DNA of 64,000 nt from Hirundichthys speculiger (taxonomy: Eukaryota; Chordata; Actinopteri; Beloniformes; Exocoetidae): contig JAGFBZ010002319.1 in the NCBI GenBank assembly GCA_018398805.1, forward strand, positions 220,162 to 284,161, read 5' to 3'. The notes beneath the pieces were generated by a model. The model ran no database searches. It saw only the letters and a program-made list of their open reading frames with translations, and was not told the origin of the DNA. Shown one piece after another: positions 24,001 to 35,166 of the stretch. How positions within the stretch are numbered: position 1 is the stretch's first letter; the number at the start of each line of letters is the position of its first letter. Made by a program: the position numbers and the translations under genes.

Positions 24001-25904
24001 AAAACATCACAATGTTTACAAATGAATTCCTCTACAAGCAAAAGTCAGAATTTAGTGTGACTTCCCTCAGAGCTAAGTACAGGTTTTACTCTGATTAAGG
24101 TGTTTGAAACATATAAGGGGAGTTTTTACCTGCTGCTGCTTCTTACCATTTATTTCTGCTGGAGGGTCGCTGTCTCTGAAAAGAGACGATTCGCATGAGA
24201 ATAGACACCAAACAAATAACATGAGACTGAGCTGAATTTAATATTTACTCTCTGTTTAGCTTTAAGAGAGCCAGGTTCACGTATTTTCTGTTTTTATGTT
24301 AAAAAGACTGGAAAATAAATACAGAAATCATTAGAACCTTGATAAAACACCACTTTCTATCCAATATTTAGTTATTAATTCATTTATTTATTCATAACTC
24401 CTTTTGTCCAGAGTTGATAATATAAAAATAAAAAATAAAATAAAATAAACTCTGTTCTCTAGCTGCTTCTTTCAGAGTTTCATAAGCAGGTGGAAACCAA
24501 CAGACACATATAGCTACTTTATACGTCATTTTATAAATGTAAAGCAGCTCCACAGCAGGACCTGAAACATTAAATTTACTGCATGTTACTCTACATGACT
24601 AAACACACATTAAATCATGCCAAAAACAATTAAACCTGAGAATATTTTTTTTATACATATTTCTTTTTATGTGCTTTCAAAGCGAAAAGTGAAAAGAAAT
24701 AAAAGGGAGAAAAAGAAAGTGTTTTTCTGTTTTATTTGAGTTCCACATTTTCTTCTCTGTTTTCTTTATTGCTGCATCGCCGTCATTAAACGGTGTTTTC
24801 CTGTTGGTTGGTCCGCTGGAGGAGATCGTAGATCGTAGATCATAGATCATAGATACGAACACCGTGAGATGATTCCTGGCGTTGTCTTTGATCGCAGGAC
24901 GGTTGCATCTTTCATCTTTGTTCCTGACTCACTGCTGAGATGTTTGTCCACCTTTTATGAGCTATAGTGGCTAATTGTTCTCAAAAACAGCAAAAGAAGG
25001 ATTACTAATTGTATTTTGTTAAAACGCGATGGGATTCATAGTGACATTTCAAACTGTGAATAATCTGAATAATTGCTGTTTATGAAAACAGTTCTGGTTT
25101 ACACTGTTTTTGGTATTTTAAAGCAGTTTTTTGCCATTACAATTACGATTTATGTCCCTTTTGGCTTGCCATAAAAACGACTGGCTCAATCACGTGACAT
25201 TTGGGATGCCTTTTCTCACAGTTTTCAGGAAAATAAAACTCTAGAAATAAATGGCAGCCTGAACGCTACAAGTAGAAACTTTACATGATCTAGAGTCCAG
25301 AGTTTTCACTCTACAGGACTCAACTACACATCAAAACAAAGGAAAATCTGTCTTCTGTCACACAATGTCACTCCCTGAGGACAGAGATATATAGTTTTTA
25401 TGCTAGAAGCTTCCAAATGACAGAAAGTTGCTCATCTGGCCTATATTTTACGACACAAAATCAGAGCAGCATTTCCACAAAAGTCCAAAATTTTCATGTC
25501 TTTTTTTATTTTTTTAACCAGCCAGTATGTTGACATTTTTTGGAGAACACAAATGTTACACTGTGTTTTGTCAGAAAAGCCTTATGGGACCAACGCTGGC
25601 AATTAAATTTCAGTTTGGAGCTACGGTTTAGAGATTTCTGTCTCAGAGCATTAATCATTTTATTATCATTGGTATTTATTCATTTTAACAACTCAACCTT
25701 TAAAGCTACAAACTGCAAAAATCCTATTCATGTTTTGAGTTTTCTTTCCATTTAAGAGCGATTGTTTGTTATTGAAACTAAAAAGCCTTTAATGTCTCAT
25801 CATGATTCCACTGAAGTTTAAAATCATAAATGCAGGAATCCAGCATTTATAAGGAAAAACTCACCATAACTCTTGTTCAGGGAAACATTTTCAGTGCTTA
25901 ATTC
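24001..25904. other. intergenic upstream of phyh
   Basis: No recognised gene. A candidate 29-bp minus-strand exon with good splice sites is at 24147-24175 (see findings). A small GATCGTA/GATCATA repeat lies at 24826-24850. Confidence 0.4.
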
Positions 25905-26095
25905 AGTATTTCATTCATTTCATTATTTATTTGTTTGAGCAGATAATGTGAAATTCCAACAAAAAAAAAAAACAAGACGGTAAATTAAAATTACAATTAT
26001 CACAAGTCATTGTATCTGCTCAAGAAGGAGTGGGAGGAAGAAAACTTATTTAATCCCACCCCTTTCTTCCAAGTTAACATAAATTACACAGCTGC
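25905..26095 (-). mobile_element. L1-like LINE 3' end fragment
   Basis: Same signature as at 16204: TTATTTGTTTGAGCAGATAA then CTCAAGAAGGAGTGGGAGG and TTTAATCCCACCCCTTTC, minus-oriented. No coding part. Confidence 0.65.
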
Positions 26096-26140
26096 TTCCT
26101 GCCAATTTGATTTAAAATTGAAAAGAACCAATTCATATTT

Positions 26141-26280
26141 GAATTCAATCCAACTTTATTTGTACAGAGTCTATTACAATACAAATTGTCTCAAGGTGCT
26201 TTTCAGAGACCCAGATCTTGACTCCGGAGCAAATATTATTAATTCAAGTAACATTATTGAACCCTAATTAAAGAAACAAT
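26141..26280 (-). mobile_element. non-LTR/SINE-like tail fragment
   Basis: GAATTCAATCCAACTTTATT TGTACAGAG then CTCAAGGTGCTTTTCAGAGA, the reverse of the family end seen at 12800-12911. Confidence 0.65.
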
Positions 26281-26686
26281 GGCCCCTGACCCTCCACAGG
26301 AATAAGCGGGAATAGATGATGGATGGACATGCACATTTATTTTCAACAACAACTCGTAGTTGCAGATTTTAAACAGCAGAGGGCGACACACAACAACAAA
26401 TTTAACACTGGAAACTGTTTGAAGGCGTCTCAGTGTCAAAGCTGTTGCTGTACAGTCACCGTTTCACACTTAACCAAACTTTGAGAATGAGAAATAAAAC
26501 ATGCACAATTTTCACGTGTCATAATAAATAATTTCTCATGATCTTTTTTTCACAATCAGTCATTGGAAAAACTTAAAGAAAAAAAAAAAGAAACAAGACA
26601 AATGGTCCAACAATGACATAGATTACGCTGGATTTAATCAGAAAATAAACATACAATATGGTGAAAAAGTCTTATAATAAATATAG
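26281..26686. other. intergenic, AT-rich
   Basis: No gene; A-rich tracts at 26578-26598. Confidence 0.5.
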
Positions 26687-26887
26687 ATATTAGAAAGCCT
26701 GATTATTTATCTTTTAAATGAAACACATTTGTCAGGAACATGCATTTGTGTGATTCCGGTTCTTGGAGCGGACACCAACTGACCGCTGTTGAAGCTCATG
26801 CTCACAGGTGCTGACAGAAACATTTTTATTTATTTACTTCATTTTTGGCACGGGGAGTACAAGAAACTTAGAAACAAGAGTCAATAG

Positions 26888-26918
<31 letters not shown>

Positions 26919-27060
26919 GCTGTTTGGCATCAGCAGAGAAGATTTGGTGAATCTTTCATGGGTACAACCCAAATATTCAGCTCTCCTGATCATCACATGG
27001 ATGCATGTTTCTGACAAATGTGCAGCCATTTAAAAGGGAAATAATCAGGCTTTCTAATAT
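26687..27060. mobile_element. palindromic MITE (GGAAAGCCTGATTATTT family), copy 1
   Basis: The inverted ends ATATTAGAAAGCCTGATTAT and their complement continue through CTTTTAAATG, CACATTTGTCAG and ACATGCAT for about 65 bp per arm. A 24-bp A run (26895-26918) lies in the loop. Related copy at 41849-42162. Confidence 0.75.
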
Positions 27061-27069
27061 CTTAATTTA

Positions 27070-27490
27070 TTGTTTTACAGTGCTAATGCACTGTAAAACT
27101 CAGTACAACACACTACGCACCTTAAAAACCTGCGCAAATGGGCAACGTGCAATAATTTGAGCATTTTACATCATATTGCTAAAAGCACTTTTGTACTTAT
27201 GAACATCTGGTCCCTCTTCTGGTCAACAGGGCTGTCTTGTTTTTTTTTGTTCTTTCTATTCCGACTTTCTTCTGTTGTTACAAATGTGCAATCTTTGATC
27301 ATGTCTATGTTTTGTGTTATTGATACTGTGTGTCGTGTAATGTTGTGTAGCTTTTTATTGAGTCCTACAGGGGGACTGCCAATGCAAATTAGCCTTCTGG
27401 CTATAATTAGGTATATTTACATTTTAAATGTTCATTAGTATACAATGTCCCTCTACACTAAATAAAGTGATTAAATTAAATTAGATTAAA
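27070..27490 (+). mobile_element. LINE 3' UTR fragment
   Basis: Contains the widespread fish LINE phrase GGGGGACTGCCAATGCAAAT TAGCCTTCTGGCTATAATTA, ends GTCCCTCTACACTAAATAAA G, and has an ATTAAATT tail. No coding part. Confidence 0.65.
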
Positions 27491-28084
27491 TAATCAGCCT
27501 CTCTAGTGATATATGATTTATCGCCAATAATCATTGTTACTAAAAAGAAATAATTTACCAAACATCAGGCAGAACAAAATCTTTTTAAGGCTGTATGAAC
27601 CCGAGGATATTTAATTTTAACTCCCCCCTCAATTTATATCCCCCATCTCTATTAGATAAGAAAAGTTTCTGAATATTGCTTTGGAGTAGATTGTTTGTAA
27701 TTTTATACATGAATTGTGCTGCTTAAAAATGAACCAAGTCAATTAATTTTAAAGCTCTTGATTTAAAAAATGATGAATTCGTTTGATATCTGTAACCAGT
27801 ACAGTGAATTATCCTCAGCTCTTTTCTGGAATAAAATTAGAGGTGATATTGTAAATTAATATGAATTGCCCCAAATATCTGCACTGTCCCTTAGATATGA
27901 TTAAAAAAAAATAGTATGCCATGCCTTTTTTTTTTTTATAATGAACTAAAAGAAAAACAGTTGAAACAAAATGCCTCAATATTTGTCCTTCGACAGATGA
28001 AATATTATTTTGAACATTTACGGAAACCTTGAAAGTTATGAGGACACTTATTTTGAAAGCTCCAGAACAACACATCAGTCGCAA
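27491..28084. other. AT-rich spacer before GC-rich block
   Basis: No feature identified. Confidence 0.5.
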
Positions 28085-28471
28085 CGTTGATTGGTTTTAT
28101 TTTGAAGGGCCAACGGAAGTCCCGCTCCCGTCGTTGTTGCGGACGGCGGCCAGCCTGCATGGTTGCACCCCTCCCGTGTCGACATTAGGTCCTCCTCCTG
28201 CCTCTTTAAACTGCCTTCGCCGCCGAACTAACGACATTTTCGGTGTGCAGTCTTCAGCAGCCCGTCCACACGCCCTCATAAGTGTCTGTTTTTGTTGTTG
28301 TTGTTCTATTCGGAGGATATTGCTTTCTTTCTTGGAGCGCTTGGGACCGAAAGCGAAGACAAACGGAGCTGTTCGTTGGGCTACTTCTGTGGGCGGATAA
28401 AGCGGAGGAGAGTACCTGGGCCTGGCAGCTCCAGGGAGTCGGCTTGAAACGACGGAATTCAACGTTTTCAG
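28085..28471 (+). promoter_or_regulatory. GC-rich promoter / possible non-coding first exon
   Basis: An abrupt change from AT-rich to GC-rich, CpG-containing sequence starting with an ETS-like CAACGGAAGTCCC. It ends at a donor, GTTTTCAG|GTAAAAAATAG, after 28471 on the plus strand. Frames within it are open by chance (up to 123 codons) and unlike any protein I recognise, so a 5' UTR exon is the simplest reading. In tetrapods the gene next to phyh is SEPHS1; no sephs1 coding exon was found here, so the gene is unnamed. Confidence 0.4.
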
Positions 28472-28859
28472 GTAAAAAATAGTTCAAGTGTCATTTCTGG
28501 GTTGTGCCGAGTCTGTCCGATAATGGACACCGTGACGTTACGTGTTGTCCGGTAGCGAAGGACGAGGTCTGAACAGCGGTGTGTGGGGATGACAGCGAAG
28601 GAGGAAACTAGCCCAAAAATAATTCAGCCAGACTCTATAGTTCACATTTTTTGCAACAACGGTCTTTTTTTGCCTTATGCAATTATGAGCGCTGTGTTCG
28701 CACTTTGCACATATGTATATATTTTTTAAATGGTAATTCATACAATTTATTTCATGTGCAATTTGTTTGTTGACATACGGTTCAGCAGCCAGGTTGCATC
28801 CTGGGAGGGAAACAAATGGCACAATTAAGACAAATATATAATACCGGAATCTCATTTAA
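28472..28859. other. sequence after the candidate exon
   Basis: No feature; CpGs persist to about 28620. Confidence 0.4.
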
Positions 28860-29025
28860 AATATTTAACTCTTATGTAGAATTTATGCACAATTGAAATG
28901 GACATCTTTATGCGTCGTATGCACAATACATCCTGTCCACACAAACACTAACATCTTTCTTTTATAGTTTGTTTTATTGCCCCTCGGAGATAAATAAAGT
29001 TGTCTGAATCTGAATCTGAATCTTT
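28860..29025 (+). mobile_element. non-LTR retroelement 3' tail
   Basis: Ends TTGCCCCTCGGAGATAAATA AAGT, then (CTGAAT)3. 5'-truncated. Confidence 0.65.
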
Positions 29026-29423
29026 ATATTCAATCCAAAAGCATGTTTCTGTATTTAAAGGGCTGCAGTCCTAACTTGACAAATAAATAACGCACAAAAA
29101 GTAGCATTTCAGCAAACTGAAGAGCCTTCAGTCCAAGGCAGAAGACTTTAAAGATGCTGTGGAGAAATACCACCAACAGTGAGAGATAACAAGCCCGCCC
29201 TTCATCACACGTTTCCCTGAAACATTCATGCGTGTGTTTTCAGAAGTCACCCGCTGAAATGTTCATGTATCTGAAGGTATGAGGAATGCACCGCCCTGTT
29301 GTCACCCTGGTAACGCCGAGATCCGCGAAAGTTCACCAATGTTTTGTACCGTCAGGCTGAATTTTGACGCTGAAATTACAGTTAAAGGCACAATATGTAA
29401 TCATTACTACTCCAGACATAAGT
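29026..29423. other. unassigned
   Basis: No gene. The phrase TTAAAGGCACAATATGTAAT near 29390 is common in fish DNA and may belong to an outer, unresolved repeat. Confidence 0.35.
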
Positions 29424-30092
29424 CAGTATTTCCGCTAGAAAAAAATTGCCACCAGACTATGTGACCGGCAGGTTTTCAATTTACCGGACAATTGTTTGAA
29501 ATTCCGGTCACATAGGCTATATGAATTTACTGACGTTAAAAATAAATCATATGCAGTAGTACGATATCAACGCAAGTCATTTAATAGTGTTTTTTATTGA
29601 AAAACAGGCTATTTCAAAATAAAATAAGTCACGTCAATTGACTCACGAGCGTAACTTCAAACTTCAAAAAAAATAAATATTTTCGGCGGGAGCCACAGCA
29701 TCATCTCTTCAGATAGCCTTTTAGAGTTAGACTCATCATCACCCTCGCTGTTAGAGCTTTTTCGTTTTAGAAAATAGCTTTTGAGATTCACCTGTTTCGC
29801 CATGTCAAAGACCTCTCTGTTGTGGTGCGCCGTTTGTTAGATTTATTGAAACAAATGCGACAAGTTTCGTTCCGCGCAGAAAAAAACGTTTCGTTCCACA
29901 TATAGGCTACATTCATTCATTCACACACACACACACACACTACTAATTCTTAAAAAAAAGTATATGTTTTTTTCATAAAATGATGTGGAAATTACCCATT
30001 TTATTACAACTGAAATTGTACTTGGGAGGAGTATTTTCACCGGCATTTTGACCGGAATTTAAAATACCGGACTTCGGCAAACGGAAACCCTG
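29424..30092 (-). mobile_element. hAT-like element with CAGGGTTTCCG ends
   Basis: Left CAGTATTTCCGCTAG and right (reverse complement) CAGGGTTTCCGTTTGCCG. Paired internal TTTACCGGAC/GTCCGGTATTTT motifs. The flanks ACATAAGT and AAATAAGC agree at six of eight bases, a plausible decayed 8-bp duplication. One short minus-strand ORF starts at 29803. Confidence 0.7.
29657..29803 (-). pseudogene. N-terminal transposase-like ORF, 48 residues
   Basis: MAKQVNLKSYFLKRKSSNSE, then an acidic stretch (GDDESNS) and a stop. Residues 4-11, QVNLKSYF, fit the PCNA-interacting (PIP-box) pattern Q-x-x-h-x-x-a-a, followed by basic residues. hAT-type transposase N-termini of the form Q..IKSYF-KR are known to me only in general terms, so the assignment is inference. 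It breaks off in a T-rich run. Confidence 0.45.
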
Positions 30093-31604
30093 AAATAAGC
30101 TTTAGCTTTAGCATAAATAAGCTCATTAGCTCTAGCTGCGTAGCCACACTTTCATTGGCTGACTCTTGCATTGAAGCATGAAAAGTTAAAAATTCCCCAA
30201 CTTTTGATGGAAACAATGATGTCATCGCCACGCACACAAGCCTCAGTTCAGCTTGGCAACGCTTGACATCGCTCTATTCAAACTCTATGGAGGCTAACGA
30301 CGCTTTCAGCGCAAATGTGGGATTATCTGGGTGTGTTAGGTGGAGCAATACTCAGTTATTTTCTAATGTCCTATTAACACACACACACACATACGGCCCA
30401 TTCTTTGCTTTCACATTGGTCGTAGCTTGAATGGCGATTCCCCAGACGGCTCCAGATACTTGGCGCGCTAATATATCCGTCGACAATCGGAGTTAGCTTG
30501 GCAGCACGTTGGCGAGTATCTTTGATGTCTCTTTGAGTTGTTCGCACATAACAACTGGGCGCTGACTGGCGACGGCTGAGTATTCACTTCGATTTAGTCT
30601 GACAGCTCAGCCTAAATGATCTTTCTGGTCTCGACATGATTGACATGCGACTAGAACATACCCTCAGCCAACGTAACTTCCTCTTCTTTGTTTGAATACG
30701 CAAAGGTAGCTCGAACGCTCAAACGTGATTTTTATGACTTCTAGTGGGACAAAGCGGTTTTACAAGGCATTTAAAAGTATGTATCTTGCATGCAGCAGCT
30801 TCAGTTTTCAAGTATGTCGTGATTTCAGTCCTTTAATCACTGCTTGAATTAACAAATGATACATTTCCATCACGAAACCTGAATCATCCATCCATGTAAA
30901 GAAAGGTCCATGATGCATGTGGGCCTCTCGTTTGACCTGGATTTACATCCATCAGCTCTCATCTGGAACAACTGGCCACTCGATGTGTATCCGCATGTGT
31001 GTGTATTGACCCACATTTAGATGTAGGCTGTTTGCTGTGGGACTGATACCCCCCCCAAAGGACAAAGTAATTGCCCTGACAGCCCCCCCCTCCCCTCGTC
31101 TATGGACCATATAGCAGCGCCTGTATTGATCTGTCTCTGCATTATGTGGCGTTCAGCAGGAACATAAGAGCTGAGAGCGTGCACGGTGAGGTATATAAAC
31201 ACGTTGGCGCTCATTCTCGCTCTTCCCGCTGGGACCGGCGGGTCAGGATATGAACGCTGTAATGAGTTACCTCTTGTAATCTGCGGAGATGGCTGAAGTG
31301 TTTTATCTATCTATAGGAGTAGATCTGAGATGTGGCAGAGATTTCAGATTGTCAAATTGAAACAGTGTGTGATAGAACCGAAGCAGACGTTGGTGTTTTA
31401 GCTGGAAAATTCCTGTTGGAACAAGAAAATGCGAGCAGGCATCAGGATAATTATTTTTTTCTTCTTTTGCAAAAGATGTTTTTTTTTTTTTTCTTCGCTC
31501 AAAGCCAGACTGTGCTGCTGTTTGAGAAAAAAAACAAGCCTTTCTTCATGTGATGTACTCTTGATTTTAAAGGCTAAAATCACATAACATGAGCATATAT
31601 TAAC
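30093..31604. other. unassigned non-coding
   Basis: Mixed composition. 30240-30760 is fairly GC-balanced and may hold a repeat or conserved element. (AC)n at 30381-30392; poly-C at 31051-31057 and 31084-31094; T runs at 31451 and 31480-31492. No gene. Confidence 0.4.
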
Positions 31605-31847
31605 TAGGGCTGTAGCGATACACTAATCTCACGATACGATACATCTGGCTCATGATACGATATATCGATATTTTTCTAACAATACATTTACATCATTTTC
31701 TGAAAGATTTTAACGGGACAAAGTGATTTTGGTGACATCTTGTGAGTGTTCCTATTTGTTTTGAATTAACTGAAACTGAAAGGTAGGTGACTACAGACAG
31801 AGAGTAGAGAAAGGAGGCCTCTGATTGGTCAATTCTACATCCACGTC

Positions 31848-32021
31848 ATCAAAGAAATGAGGAAGTACCCACATCTGTACGATTCTGGTTCTCCACACTA
31901 CAAAGACAGCACATATTCTAGTAATTCATGGAGGGAGATAGCGATGAATGTGGGTCTGGATACGGCCGAGACGGTGAGGAAGTGGAAAAATGCAAGAGAT
32001 AAGTTTAGTAAGTTTAGCTAG
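31848..32021 (+). pseudogene. MADF-domain fragment
   Basis: IKEMRKYPHLYDSGSPHYKD, then STYSSNSWREIAMNVGLDTA and ETVRKWKNARDKFSKFS, then TAG. The spaced aromatic residues (YPHLYD, HYKD, SWREIA, KWKNARDKF) are the MADF (Adf-1-like Myb/SANT) pattern. No start codon is evident upstream in this frame. It ends before the last helix. Confidence 0.75.
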
Positions 32022-32206
32022 TTCGTGATTGTCCCTCTTGCGTTAATAATAACATAGCGCAGACGCGCTTCAAAATTGAGCATAAATCAAAAGTAACTGT
32101 GACACATTGCCACGAGAGTGTACACAGCCCTTAAAGCCGGCGTTTTCCACCACTGAATACGGTCTCAAATCCTGACAAATACAGTTTGGCTAGCTCTCAG
32201 TTAGCA

Positions 32207-32386
32207 TTAGCTTTCCGGATGTGAACGTTTCAGGTGGGCTCGCCTCGCAGGTTGGTGGTATTTCCAGAGTACTTCACGTTTGTGACACAGCTTGCAAACC
32301 GCCATACTTTTGTCTAAATCTTCGCTTTCCTTTTTCTTTTTAAACCCGAACTGCTCCCACACATCTGCGTTTATACTCGCCGCCAT
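32207..32386 (-). pseudogene. BED zinc finger fragment
   Basis: Fifty-nine codons: MAASINADVWEQFGFKKKKE, SEDLDKSMAVCKLCHK, ending HLKRSHPES. C-x2-C (CKLC) and H-x4-H (HLKRSH) with VWEQFGF are the BED-finger hallmarks. The middle is shifted: another frame gives KYSGNTTNLR, so two compensating indels have scrambled about 14 residues. Confidence 0.75.
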
Positions 32387-32629
32387 CCTCCTGACTGGAT
32401 CAGCTGAAGAAGATAACTTCTTCTGCTTCTGGATAACCTGTTAGAAATGCTCTACAGCGACACTAGCGGCTGGAGGACTTAATGGCACTTTACAGGAAGA
32501 GCACCCGTGCGAGACACGGGGGTTTTGAAGGGAGCTTAGAATATCGATACCCGCGGCTGAAAAATCGATATTCTCTGGGAAATAAAATATCGATATATAT
32601 CGCAGAATCGAAAAAATCACCCAGCCCCA

Positions 32630-33354
32630 ATATTAACTTTACAGAGTAAACCACATGACTTGGGCTTCGGTTTAAAAAAAATAAAATGACGAGATGAGAA
32701 ACGAACGCCGTAAAACCTCTATAGGCCAGTTGGTGACACAGGTGGCCTCGTACCTATAAGCTGCTGTGTTGCATTTTTCACATCAAATAAAAAGAAAAGA
32801 AAACTTCTAGCTAACAGAAAGACAGTAAAAAGGAGAGATTTGTGGCTGTACCTGGCAAATGTATGTGCTGAACACTTCATCACAGTTAAAACAGTTGTCT
32901 TTGCTTCTGATGTTAAAAAAACCATTTGATTCTTCCAAGTTTTGGCTCATCATTAAAGGGATATGCCAACGTTTTGTGTAGAAGGTTATTTTCTGTCAAC
33001 CCCAGAGTTTGATAAATACCATTCTTTCCTCAGTCTGACAAAAACCCAGCAAGACTTTCTTGGCGTAGTTGCTGGAAGTGGATTGGTACATCAAGCCTAG
33101 GTGACAAATTCAAACTTCCTGAAAACTCCGGAAGCTTCTCTTCTACATGTTGTGACTTGTGCATTCACCTTAGTCAGCTGTGGAAAATGAGACGCAACAA
33201 TCTTAAAAGTGGATACACACAAGGAAGTATATTCTCATTTTCTTGAAGTGCCACTAAATAGTGACATTTCATGTCCCAGGAGTGAGTTTTAATGACTGAG
33301 GGTCAGATTGGACCATTCCTTCAGCGCCGCCTGTTTGGTTCTGTTGGTACTGCA
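32630..33354. other. unassigned non-coding
   Basis: No recognised feature. Confidence 0.5.
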
Positions 33355-33815
33355 CCTGACTCAGATGTCATGGTTCCTCCTGCAGGTGGTGGGCCCACAG
33401 GAGGGATGTGGACCTGGTATGGACTGATCTTCCAGCCGTCACCTATGGTTTATGGGTAGTGACTGAAAGAATGAGACTGAATACAAGTGGCTGAAACTGC
33501 TTTCCTCCGTAGGGTGACTGGACTTTCCCTCTGAGAGGGTGAGAAGTTCCCCATTTGGGAGCAACTTGGAGTAGAGTTGCTGGTCCTCCACACCGAGAAG
33601 AGCCCGTTGGGGTGGTTTGGCCATCTGGTCAGGGTGCTTCCTGGACCCCTCCCCAGGGAAGTGTTTTTGGCATGTCTAGTTGGGCGGCGACTCCGAGGCA
33701 GGACAAGGACACGCTGGAGGGATCGGATCTCTCGGTTAGCTTGCGAGCGCCTCAGTGTTGCTCTGGAAGAGCTAGAAAAGGTGTCTGGGCGTCTTTGCGT
33801 CTATGACCAACGTAT
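33355..33815 (+). mobile_element. Rex3/RTE-type LINE, 3' coding fragment
   Basis: Decayed end of the Rex3 reverse-transcriptase ORF: LWVVTERMR near 33450, then LHTEKSPLGWFGHLVRVLPG and RTRTRWRDRISRLACERL with EELEKVSG (33577-33800). The order WFGHLVR...GRTRTRWRD...RLACERL is characteristic. Several frameshifts precede 33577. Confidence 0.85.
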
Positions 33816-33929
33816 TATAAGACATCTGATGAAAGAGAAGGTTTACACCTCTGATCAGACTCTGGGTTGTTGGTTTAATAAGCTGATTCCCAAAATGTTG
33901 GCATGTCATGTGTGCAGTATAATTATGAT

Positions 33930-35158
33930 TAGAGCTGAGCGATTTTATTGATTCTGCTATATATATATCGATATTTTATTTCCCCAGAGAGTATCGATTT
34001 TTCAGCCGCGGGTATGATATTCTAAGCTTCTTTCAAAACCCCCGTGTCCCACCTTTAAACGCTTGCAAGCAACAATTAGCACTGTTTATATAATTCAATT
34101 CAAATTCAAATTCAAATTCAATATACTTTATTAATCCCCCAAGGAGGAAATTCAAGTTTCAGTACACCAGGAAAAATCTGGTGTACTAGAGGAGCTGCTA
34201 GTGTCCAGCGCTCCTTTTCATGCCTGGTCCCGTGGTCCGAGTGCTAACTCCAGTTAACAGCCGTTAAAACAGTTAACAGCCGTTAGAACCAGTATATCTC
34301 CATAATGATGACCAGTGAGATATCTCCAGGTCAGAGGAGGAAACACCGATGAACCAGACCGTCTCCTTTGGGAAGACTGAGCTCCATTCAGTCCGGCGAG
34401 CGACGGAGCCGACCGTCCCAGAGCCCGGTTCATCCTGCGGACCGGACCAGACCGTTGTCGTCTCCCCCGGCGGTGCTGGACCCCACCAGGTCACCAGACG
34501 GCCCCTGCCAGGTCAGCTGACCCATCCGGCGTGTAGACTGCTGGACGGGGGCAGCACGCCGCCGCCGCTACGTCGGGGGCTCCCGTCCCGGCTCCGTGAC
34601 GCTGCAGCCCGGATCCAGTGGCGGTGGTTGCCGCGGGTAGCAGTTCAGGGCTACTTAGCTTAGCTTAGCTTTCCCGAACCGGCCTCCAGCGGCACCGTCC
34701 ATGTCCGCGGCGGCAGGTCTCCACTAGCCACAAGAGGACCGATCCGCCCCCTGCAGACAGTATGTAGACATCCCACCGCAGATCACCACAAACCGGGCAC
34801 AAACTGGAGCGTCCAGCGTCGCAGAGATAAGTCCCGGAGCAGCAGCGAGAAGCGTCCATGCCAGGTGTCGTCCAGGCAACAAATGAATAAATGAAACTAT
34901 TTTTCTCAACAAATCTTTTATTAATTTTCTCCAGCATTTCCAAGCTGCCTGTCAGCCATATAATGTGTAATTGATGCTTTCAGTTCAATTAATTCAAACA
35001 AAGTCATTGGAACACTCACAAGATGTCACCAAAATCACTTTGTCCCTTTAAAATCTTTCGGAAAATGAGGTAAATGCATTGTAAGATGAATATCGATATG
35101 TTTCGTATCGTGAGCCGAATATCGTGTATCGCGAGATTAGCGTATCGCTACAGCCCTA
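33930..35158 (-). mobile_element. hAT-type element interrupted by a retroelement
   Basis: Reverse-oriented relative of 31605-32629. The ends TAGAGCTGAGCGATTTTATT and (reverse complement) TAGGGCTGTAGCGATACGCT are flanked by an exact 8-bp duplication ATTATGAT (33922-33929, 35159-35166). Its middle is replaced by a non-LTR insertion, so neither the MADF nor the BED piece remains. Confidence 0.88.
34090..34885 (-). mobile_element. 5'-truncated non-LTR element inside hAT
   Basis: Minus strand. The 3' end at 34090 reads TTTCCTCCTTGGGGGATTAA TAAAGTATATTGAATTTG with TTTGAA tail repeats. The GC-rich body (about 34200-34880) matches 46232-46762 over 500 bp at roughly nine bases in ten. Frames across it are open but are shadows. 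Confidence 0.75.
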
Positions 35159-35166
35159 ATTATGAT

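Larger units (their letters stand above)
31605..32629 (+). mobile_element. hAT-type element with MADF and BED exons
   Basis: The ends TAGGGCTGTAGCGATACACT and (reverse complement) TGGGGCTGGGTGATTTTTTC are flanked by an exact 8-bp duplication ATATTAAC (31597-31604 and 32630-32637). Subterminal ATATCGATA motifs recur inverted at both ends. It carries two convergent decayed DNA-binding exons and no catalytic domain. A relative without the MADF part is at 33930-35158. Confidence 0.9.

Noticed and set aside
28029..28487. Frames of 66-123 codons on both strands in the GC-rich block
   Set aside because: No similarity to a known protein and no consistent phase with the donor at 28471; more likely 5' UTR.
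34273..34943. Gly/Pro/Arg-rich frames on both strands, repeated at 46355-46835
   Set aside because: They belong to a two-copy non-LTR retroelement body; open because of high GC.
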